Of a DNA stretch of 5,083 bases, positions 1 through 5,083 are shown one piece after another (the first letter of the stretch is position 1; each line of letters begins with the position of its first letter). The translations under genes and the position numbers were made by a program. The stretch covers positions 1 to 5,083 of the forward strand of contig CAIYNT010000123.1 of assembly GCA_903927605.1 (NCBI GenBank), written 5' to 3'. The notes under the pieces were generated by a model that saw nothing but the letters and a program-made list of their open reading frames with translations, had not been told where the DNA came from and did not search any database. Source of the stretch: an uncultured Holophagaceae bacterium. Its GTDB lineage: Bacteria > Acidobacteriota > Holophagae > Holophagales > Holophagaceae.

Positions 1-633
<633 letters not shown>

Positions 634-638
634 AGCCG

Positions 639-647
639 AGTCTAGCA
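639..647 (-). promoter_or_regulatory. Possible extended -10 promoter element for eno
   Basis: On the minus strand the sequence TGCTAGACT fits an extended -10 (TGn followed by TAGACT, four of six matches to TATAAT). It sits 6 nt ahead of the first aptamer base, so transcription would start right at the riboswitch, the arrangement expected for a riboswitch leader. No good -35 hexamer is seen at 16-18 nt, which an extended -10 can tolerate. The motif is short and could occur by chance. Confidence 0.3.
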
Positions 648-717
648 AGGCAGCCCAATTGGAGCTACCAGATGCTTGGGTCGCAAATGTAGTCTTTCAG
701 CCATGGTTGGCGGCTTA

Positions 718-730
718 TGGGAGAATCCCA
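718..730. repeat. Perfect inverted repeat TGGGA-gaa-TCCCA
   Basis: Two 5-base arms flank a 3-base centre, just ahead of the preferred GTG start (734) of the small gene. The left arm includes the only SD-like run, GGGAG (719-723). As RNA the hairpin would mask it; as DNA it could be a small operator. With arms of five bases, chance is a real alternative. Confidence 0.35.
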
Positions 731-733
731 ATC

Positions 734-1150
734 GTGAACGAGGCCCAAAAGCGGCGGATCGCCAGCACCTTTGAGCATGTGGACGAACTCCTCCAGGCGG
801 CGGTGTCGGCCATGGATGGGGGTCATGTGGGGTCCCCCTTCAACCGGTTCATCCTGGATTCCGACCAGGAACAGCAGAGACGGGTTGAAGATGAGGTCCA
901 GAATATTCGGGGACTGATGGTGGCCGCCATGGATCGGCTGGGCATTCCGGTGCCGGTGCCTTCTGTATCAGCGATTCGATCGGCCCAGACGGACCTGCTG
1001 TTCGCTGAGGTGGATATCGAGGACATCGAACCCAAACGCCTCCGTGGCTATGGGGCATTACCTCCAGAGGAGGCCAAGATCCTCTCTGAAATCAACTCCG
1101 GGCTCGTCGAAGCACTGGCCCGGATCAATGAGCGCTTGAAGCCAAGTTGA
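734..1150 (+). CDS. Small protein of unknown function, divergent from eno
   Basis: I do not recognise a family. From GTG 734 the product is 138 residues, soluble, rich in charged helical stretches (NEAQKRRIASTFEHVDELLQ at the start, ALARINERLKPS at the end), with a proline/valine-rich centre (GIPVPVPSVSA). It has no signal peptide, membrane segment or cysteine cluster. A longer frame begins at TTG 659 (163 residues) after a stop at 632-634. I prefer GTG 734: G/C at third positions is about 12 of 25 codons between 659 and 733 and about 21 of 25 just after 734. The earlier start would also overlap the probable eno promoter. GGGAG lies 10 nt upstream. The gene is divergent from eno and converges on the MFS gene with 9 nt between stops. 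A role in the fluoride response is possible only by position. Confidence 0.7.
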   Translation: MNEAQKRRIASTFEHVDELLQAAVSAMDGGHVGSPFNRFILDSDQEQQRRVEDEVQNIRGLMVAAMDRLGIPVPVPSVSAIRSAQTDLLFAEVDIEDIEPKRLRGYGALPPEEAKILSEINSGLVEALARINERLKPS

Positions 1151-1159
1151 TGTAATTCC

Positions 1160-2398
1160 TTAGCCTTTGGCGCGGTTCGCACCTGTCAGCGTCACGAAGG
1201 CACCCATGGCCATCAGCACGGCTGCATAGCCGAAGCCCCACAGAGGGTGCAGGGTCCAGAGTGCGCCCACCAGCAAACTGGAAACGAGGTCGCCGCCGCC
1301 ATTGACTGCCCCGAGCAGTCCGAAGCCGAGGCCTCGATGTTCCTCCGGCACCAGGTCTGCCGTGGTGGCACCTTCCAGGGTGTCCTGAATGCCATTCACC
1401 AACCCGGCCAGGCTGAAGATCAAAGCCAGGAAGGGCATGGAGGCATGCCCATGGCGGAAAGCAACCATGAGTAGCAATGGAACCGCCACGGAAATGCTGT
1501 AGCCAAAGCCGAGGATGCGGCGGTGGTTGCGGAACCGATCTGCCACAGCACCCACTGGATAAGCCGATAGTGCGTAGATGACGTTGTGAAGAACATAGAG
1601 CAGGCCCCCAAAGGTGGCCGCCTTAGCCAAACCAAGGCTCGGCGCCAGCAGTTGGGTGGCCGCGAGGATCAACAGGGTGTGGGCGTAGTCGCCCGCCCCG
1701 AAGAGACCGACACCGGTCAGGTAACCCCGGAAGGTGCCTGGCATCTGCGCCAGGGCATGGCGGAAGGACAGGATCTTCGGGCGGCTGCGGGCCCGTTCCT
1801 TCACGAGGAACGCGAAGGCGAGGCCAGCGAGCACGCCGGGAACGAGGGTCCAGGCCATGAGACCGCGCTGGAAGGACATCGTGGCCAGACCATGGGCAGC
1901 GCCCCAACCCAGCACCAGGACGGCCACTAACGGACCGAGGATCGCCCCCAGGGTGTCTCCAGCGCGGTGGAATCCGAAGGCCCGGCCTCGGGCCTCAGCG
2001 GGGACGCTGTCGGTGAGCAGTGCATCGCGCAGTGGCCCACGCAGCCCGCGCCCCACCCAGCCGAAGAACTTGCCGAAGAGGATCAGTGGCCAGCCCGCAG
2101 CCATGGCGATGAAGCCCGAAGCCAGGCCGGTGGCTAGATAGCCGCCCACCACCAGGCCCTTCCGTCGGCCAATGCGATCCGAGAACCAGCCTGCCGCCAG
2201 CTTCATGAAACTGGCGGAGGCATCCGCCAGCCCTTCCACCGCCCCCAGGGCCATGGGAGGCAGTCCAAGTGCGGCCATGAACCCAGGCAGGAGGGTGCTC
2301 TGCGCCTCGTGGCCGAGGTCAGACAGGAAACTGGTGATGGCCATGCCCCAAACGGTGCGGTTTAGCCAGACTCCGGAAGCGGGTCCAGTGGGCTTCAT
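1160..2398 (-). CDS. MFS transporter coupled to the CLC-F gene
   Basis: A 412-residue major facilitator superfamily permease of the usual length with about 12 hydrophobic segments, in the inner membrane. Motif A between helices 2 and 3 is clear (GWFSDRIGRRKG, residues 70-81). Helix 1 carries SFLSDLGHEAQ (23-33), and the helix 4-5 region carries GRGLRGPLRDALL (115-127) and GFHRAGDTLGAILGP (141-155), with charged residues inside the membrane (R116, R119, R123, D124, H143, R144, D147). These marks fit a subgroup usually annotated only as MFS transporter, with substrate unknown to me. The ATG at 2398 has AAGGAG at 2408-2413. The start overlaps the upstream CLC stop as ATGA (2395-2398), so translation is probably coupled and the gene falls under the same fluoride riboswitch. 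A role in exporting fluoride or a fluoride-related compound is inference from context. Confidence 0.9.
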   Translation of the reverse strand: MKPTGPASGVWLNRTVWGMAITSFLSDLGHEAQSTLLPGFMAALGLPPMALGAVEGLADASASFMKLAAGWFSDRIGRRKGLVVGGYLATGLASGFIAMAAGWPLILFGKFFGWVGRGLRGPLRDALLTDSVPAEARGRAFGFHRAGDTLGAILGPLVAVLVLGWGAAHGLATMSFQRGLMAWTLVPGVLAGLAFAFLVKERARSRPKILSFRHALAQMPGTFRGYLTGVGLFGAGDYAHTLLILAATQLLAPSLGLAKAATFGGLLYVLHNVIYALSAYPVGAVADRFRNHRRILGFGYSISVAVPLLLMVAFRHGHASMPFLALIFSLAGLVNGIQDTLEGATTADLVPEEHRGLGFGLLGAVNGGGDLVSSLLVGALWTLHPLWGFGYAAVLMAMGAFVTLTGANRAKG

Positions 2399-3627
2399 GG
2401 ATGACGCTCCTTCGATGTATGGATCCGGTGCCCCCCGTAGATGCCCCGGTGTCCCACGAGGACATAGGCCAGGGCGCAGGTAATTGCGAGAGGTCCGATG
2501 TAGCCAGACCCGAAGAGTTCGACGCCCATCATGATGGAGGCCAGTGGGGTATTACTGGCAGCGGCGAAGACTGCAATGAACCCCACCGCTGCGATGAAGG
2601 GAACGGGCAAGCCAAAAACCGGAGCCAGTGCCGCGCCCAGAAGGGCACCAATGACGAAGAGCGGGGTCACTTCGCCCCCCTTGAACCCGAACCCCAGGGT
2701 GATGGTGGTGAAGAGAAACTTAGCCGCGAAGGCCCAACTTGGCACGAAGCCTTGGTGGTCGAAGACCCTTGGAAGCCAGATCGTTCCCAGGTTCAGGAAG
2801 TCTGTGGACCGGAACAACAGGGCCAAGGCGATCACCGCGATGCCACCCAAGGCTGGACGAATGTAGGGGTTGGGGAGGACTCGCTTTGTCCATCGAACGA
2901 GGCCATGGGTCGCTTCTGAGAAGCCTCCCGCAACCAAGGCAACGGGTAGCGCGAACAGAGACAGTTTCAACATCAACGCCCGTGACATGGCCATGGCTTC
3001 GGGGTGAAAGTGCGTGTGGGGTGCGCCCAGCCAGCGGCAAACAAAGTCCCCGACGAAACTGGCTGCCCCGCAAATAAGCAGTCCCTCGTAGTGGATCTTG
3101 CCAATGGCGATGACTTCCATGCCGAACATCGCCCCGGCCACCGGAGTTCCGAAGAGCGACCCGAAGCCTGCCGAAACGCCCGCCATGAGCAGGAGGCGCT
3201 GACGCGACTGGTTCAGCCTCAGCCAGTTCCAAGGCAGCTTGCCGATGGTGCGTGCGAGGCTGGCGCCCATCTGCACAGCGGTGCCTTCCCGGCCTGCCGA
3301 TCCACCGCCAAGGTGCGTCAAAAGGGTTCCAAGGAGCACCAGAGGGGCCATGCGGGAGGGGACCTTGCCCTTGAACTCCAGCACCTCATCCAGGATCAGC
3401 GAGCCTCCACGCTCGGATTCCTTTCCAAACTGGTGGTAGAGCCAGGCACTCAAGACACCGAAGACAGGGAGGAGCGCCACCAGCCAGAGGTGGCCCATCC
3501 TGAGGTGAATGGTCCGCTCCAGGAGCCAGAGGAAGATGGCTGAGGCGGCGCCGGAGAGCACCCCCACTGCCGACCCCATGCCGAGGTCCCAACCCGTTCT
3601 AGACAATCGCCAACGCAATCCGAGCAA
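2395..3627 (-). CDS. eriC: CLC-F type fluoride/proton antiporter
   Basis: A CLC-family membrane transporter, most likely of the fluoride branch (CLC-F), which expels fluoride in exchange for protons. Numbering from TTG 3627 (410 residues): the usual chloride motif GSGIP is absent and GGSLI (74-78) stands in its place. The gating motif is GREGT (112-116, glutamate 114) where chloride CLCs have GREGP. GEVTPLF (318-324) and FAAASNTPLA (354-363) follow, with Y376 at the position of the central tyrosine. There are no C-terminal CBS domains. The fluoride aptamer directly upstream agrees. Start: an in-frame ATG at 3657 would add 10 residues but lies inside the aptamer's conserved UGAUG. TTG 3627 follows AGGGGG closely; TTG 3618 and ATG 3579 are alternatives. 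The stop overlaps the MFS start (ATGA). The family call is firm; the exact start is not. Confidence 0.92.
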   Translation of the reverse strand: MLGLRWRLSRTGWDLGMGSAVGVLSGAASAIFLWLLERTIHLRMGHLWLVALLPVFGVLSAWLYHQFGKESERGGSLILDEVLEFKGKVPSRMAPLVLLGTLLTHLGGGSAGREGTAVQMGASLARTIGKLPWNWLRLNQSRQRLLLMAGVSAGFGSLFGTPVAGAMFGMEVIAIGKIHYEGLLICGAASFVGDFVCRWLGAPHTHFHPEAMAMSRALMLKLSLFALPVALVAGGFSEATHGLVRWTKRVLPNPYIRPALGGIAVIALALLFRSTDFLNLGTIWLPRVFDHQGFVPSWAFAAKFLFTTITLGFGFKGGEVTPLFVIGALLGAALAPVFGLPVPFIAAVGFIAVFAAASNTPLASIMMGVELFGSGYIGPLAITCALAYVLVGHRGIYGGHRIHTSKERHP

Positions 3628-3646
3628 ACAGCCCCCCTGATTCTGC

Positions 3647-3694
3647 GTAGGCGCCATCAGCCACCGGGGCGGTTATAAGGTGGACACCATCACC
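3647..3694 (-). ncRNA. Fluoride riboswitch aptamer (crcB motif) upstream of CLC-F
   Basis: On the minus strand, P1 GGUG/CACC (3691-3694 with 3679-3682) closes the loop AUGGUGUC. The loop bases GGUGUC (3683-3688) form the pseudoknot with GGCGCC (3650-3655), six pairs of which two are G-U. The joiner UUAUAACC, P2 GCC-CCGGU-GGC (3660-3670) and the tail GGCUGAUGGCGCCUACG complete the consensus. It shares the GAUGG loop start, AACCGCC and GGCUGAUG blocks with the eno aptamer, but its pseudoknot and P1 differ by compensating changes, so it is a functional homologue and not a recent duplicate. It should turn on the CLC-F/MFS unit when fluoride enters. The 3' part, GCCUACGCA (3644-3652), can also pair with UGCGUUGGC (3609-3617), 8 of 9, a possible competing hairpin around the start site. 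Confidence 0.95.
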
Positions 3695-3701
3695 ACTCAG
3701 T

Positions 3702-3730
3702 AATGTAATTCAGATACGAAGCCCTGGGAA
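3702..3730 (-). promoter_or_regulatory. Candidate sigma-70-type promoter for CLC-F/MFS
   Basis: On the minus strand, TTCCCA (3725-3730, four of six to TTGACA) and TACATT (3702-3707, four of six to TATAAT) are separated by exactly 17 nt. The predicted transcript start falls about 7 nt on, immediately before P1 of the aptamer, which is the expected geometry. The hexamers are weak, so position is the main support. It lies in the 5' region shared with the divergent stress protein gene. Confidence 0.4.
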
Positions 3731-3771
3731 GAACCCATCGGCTCCAAGCATCAGACCGAACGGAGCAGGGT

Positions 3772-4194
3772 ATGACGGGACGAGTGATCGTGGGCCTGAA
3801 CTTGAAGGAGAGTTCTCCTCAGGTGTTCCACCGCGCACAGGATCTGGCAAACCGGCTTGGGCTCCCCCTTCTGGCCGTTCACGTCATCCTTCCGTCGGAA
3901 TCGTCTATGACTGAACTCAGGCTATCCAACGCAGAACCCGGAAGGTTTGATCAACTCAAAGCTGAAAGGGCCGCCAGCATTCTGCGAGAGATCACCGGTA
4001 GCGATCCAGCCATCGAATCGAAAATCTTATGGGGTCGGCCCTGGCCTCAACTGGTTGCAAATATCGGTGCCGGTGACTGGTTGGTGGTGGGCCAAAAAAA
4101 GAAGAGGCATCTCCTTCGGCGGCTATTCCATTTGGGGCGTCAACACCAGGCGCACCGACACCATGGGTCACTCGTCATCGTTCCATGCGATTAG
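3772..4194 (+). CDS. Universal stress protein (UspA family), C-terminus probably frameshifted
   Basis: A single UspA-type domain of 140 residues, the normal length. It opens with RVIVGLNLKESSPQVFHRAQDLANRLGLPL (beta strand, then helix), then LLAVHVILP (33-41), a charged helix near 58-74, WGRPWPQLVANIGAGDWLVVG (87-107) and a final strand SLVIVPCD. The family's nucleotide loop G-2X-G-9X-G-S/T is poorly kept (GQKKKR), so ATP binding is doubtful. Residues 123-133 (RQHQAHRHHGS) do not look like the family, whereas the +1 frame over the same bases reads GVNTRRTDTMGHS, exactly what is expected before the last strand; see the findings. ATG 3772 is supported by GGAG at 3762-3765. The gene is divergent from CLC-F. 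UspA-like genes are known companions of fluoride riboswitches, but this one has no aptamer of its own. Confidence 0.85.
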   Translation: MTGRVIVGLNLKESSPQVFHRAQDLANRLGLPLLAVHVILPSESSMTELRLSNAEPGRFDQLKAERAASILREITGSDPAIESKILWGRPWPQLVANIGAGDWLVVGQKKKRHLLRRLFHLGRQHQAHRHHGSLVIVPCD

Positions 4195-4207
4195 GATTCC
4201 GTTCAAG

Positions 4208-4257
4208 TGTGGCATCTATAGGTTGCGCGTCCCTAGGCTGAGCCTTGGCAAACGCCC
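4208..4257. mobile_element. Possible terminal region of an IS21-family element
   Basis: The istB stop is at 4258 and the stress protein stop at 4194, so one end of the insertion sequence should lie between them. TGTGGC at 4208 starts with the TG expected of IS21-family ends and lies 13 nt past the stress gene stop. An imperfect dyad, CC-t-AGGCT-g-AGCCT-t-GG (4232-4248), lies inside. The opposite end is outside the window, so neither the terminal inverted repeat nor the target duplication can be confirmed. Confidence 0.3.
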
Positions 4258-5019
4258 TCAGTGGTTGGCCTCAGCATCCTTGGATTGGCGGGATTTGGCG
4301 GCTTCGGCGCGGTAGCTGGGGCCGGTCAGTTCGAGGATCACGGCGTGATGGACGATGCGGTCGATAGCTGCCGCCGTGGTCATGGGGTCCTTGAATATGC
4401 GGTCCCATTGGGAGAACACGAGGTTTGAGGTGATGACGACGCTGCGCCGCTCGTAGCGTTCGGCCAGTAGGGTGAACAGCACTTCCATCTCGTCCCGGTC
4501 CTGCTGGATGTAGCCGATGTCATCGAGGATCAGGACATCGAAGGCATCCAGCCGGTGCAGTTCCTTCTCCAGGGCGAGGTCCCTCCGTGCTGCCAGCAAC
4601 CGCTGGACCAGGGCGTAGGTGGGGGTGAAGTGGACGGAGTGCCCCCGCTGGATCAGTTCCAAGCTGATGGCACAGACCAGGTGGGTCTTTCCCCGTCCCG
4701 GCAGGCCGAAAGCCAGCAGGTTCTCGGCGCGTTCGACGAAGCCGCCTTCGCAGAGGGTGGGGAGCATCCGCCGCACGGGCGTGGGCAGGCGAGCCGTATC
4801 GAGTGTGGCCAGGGTCTTTTCCATGGGCAGCTTTGAGGCCCTCAGCAGGCGCTCCAGCCGTTTCTGATGGCGCTGGTCGAGTTCAGCCTCCGCCAGGGCC
4901 TGGAGGTAACGCTCGAATCCCCAACCTCCCTTCTCGGCTTTCGTGGCGAGCTCGCCATGCCTGGCCGCAAAGCCGGGGAGCTTCAACTCCCGCAGAAGCT
5001 CGATCAGTTTCCGGCTCAT
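4258..5019 (-). CDS. istB: IS21-family transposition helper ATPase IstB
   Basis: An AAA+ ATPase of 253 residues, the typical IstB length. It works with the transposase IstA to choose and prepare target DNA for the IS21 element. Seen in order: an N-terminal helical DNA-binding region (1-95, beginning with SRKLIELLRELKLPGFA), Walker A GLPGRGKT (105-112), Walker B VLILDD (162-167) followed by IGY, sensor ITSN (196-199), and the family tail FSQWDRIFKDPMTTAAAIDRIVHHAVILEL. All nucleotide-binding residues are intact, so the gene looks functional. The start has AGGAGG at 5024-5029, 4 nt away. It overlaps the istA stop as ATGA (5016-5019), the usual coupled istAB layout. DnaC-like helicase loaders are related, but the preceding istA end excludes that reading. 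Confidence 0.96.
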   Translation of the reverse strand: MSRKLIELLRELKLPGFAARHGELATKAEKGGWGFERYLQALAEAELDQRHQKRLERLLRASKLPMEKTLATLDTARLPTPVRRMLPTLCEGGFVERAENLLAFGLPGRGKTHLVCAISLELIQRGHSVHFTPTYALVQRLLAARRDLALEKELHRLDAFDVLILDDIGYIQQDRDEMEVLFTLLAERYERRSVVITSNLVFSQWDRIFKDPMTTAAAIDRIVHHAVILELTGPSYRAEAAKSRQSKDAEANH

Positions 5020-5083
5020 ATGGCCTCCTGTAGCCCAGTCCCCATCAGGGCGTCGTATTCACGCAGGTCCACTTCCGGGGCAG
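5016..5083 (-). CDS. istA: IstA transposase, last 21 codons (runs off right edge)
   Basis: The minus-strand frame entering from the right edge reads APEVDLREYDALMGTGLQEAI and stops with TGA at 5016-5018, overlapping the istB ATG by ATGA. The acidic, tyrosine-containing V-D-L-R-x-Y-D-x-L ending before a coupled istB is typical of IstA C-termini. The DDE catalytic domain is outside the window. The fragment is too short to stand alone; the call rests on its position and the tail motif. Confidence 0.8.
   Translation of the reverse strand, partial: APEVDLREYDALMGTGLQEAI

Noticed and set aside
659..733. TTG-initiated N-terminal extension of the unknown gene
   Set aside because: About half of third positions are G/C, against more than four fifths after 734, and it would overlap the likely eno promoter. 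A weak AAGG at 647-650 is not enough.
1141..1171. GCCAA/TTGGC inverted arms between the convergent genes as a terminator
   Set aside because: Only five pairs with a long loop and no U-tract. It is too weak to call.
3004..3543. Long plus-strand open frame opposite the CLC-F gene
   Set aside because: It is antisense to a well-conserved CLC coding sequence and has no recognisable protein features. Long antisense frames are common in GC-rich genes.
3655..3657. ATG as the CLC-F start codon
   Set aside because: It belongs to the conserved UGAUG of the aptamer, has no ribosome site, and the following codons lack the third-position G/C bias of the gene.
3947..4315. Plus-strand frame overlapping the stress gene and the istB end as a separate gene
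   Set aside because: Only its short section GVNTRRTDTMGHS looks coding, and this is best explained as the frameshifted part of the stress protein.

Overview
The window is GC-rich bacterial DNA. Third codon positions are mostly G or C, and Shine-Dalgarno sites of the AAGGAG/GGAG type precede most genes. No ribosomal or lineage-specific gene is present, so I do not name a genus. Nothing looks archaeal or phage-derived.

Most of the window reads as a fluoride-response locus. From left to right: (1) the first 162 codons of an enolase gene (eno, minus strand, running off the left edge). Its leader contains a complete fluoride (crcB-type) riboswitch aptamer at 582-633. (2) A small unrecognised gene on the plus strand (734-1150), divergent from eno. 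(3) A minus-strand pair, transcribed right to left: a CLC-family transporter with the sequence marks of the fluoride/proton antiporter branch (CLC-F, eriC-F), followed by a major facilitator superfamily transporter. The two are joined by an ATGA stop/start overlap. The CLC leader carries a second fluoride riboswitch aptamer at 3647-3694. (4) A divergent plus-strand universal stress protein gene (3772-4194), whose C-terminal region appears to carry two compensating frameshifts. (5) The istB gene and the last codons of istA of an IS21-family insertion sequence (minus strand), running off the right edge.

The genes make sense together. Fluoride inhibits enolase, so making more enzyme offsets the inhibition. 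CLC-F exports fluoride in exchange for protons. Enolase, eriC-F and UspA-like genes are, from my knowledge of the riboswitch literature, genes associated with fluoride riboswitches. The less expected parts are the translationally coupled MFS transporter, the unknown 138-residue protein between the two riboswitch-controlled units, and the eno leader. That leader has two mutually exclusive long hairpins and a 9-nt segment perfectly complementary to the eno start codon region. The flanking IS21 element suggests a way the locus could be rearranged, but no element end pair is visible.

No tRNA, rRNA, CRISPR array or convincing intrinsic terminator was seen. No gene-free stretch exceeds 300 bases. 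The longest, between eno and the small gene (488-733), holds the eno leader, the riboswitch and probable promoter elements.
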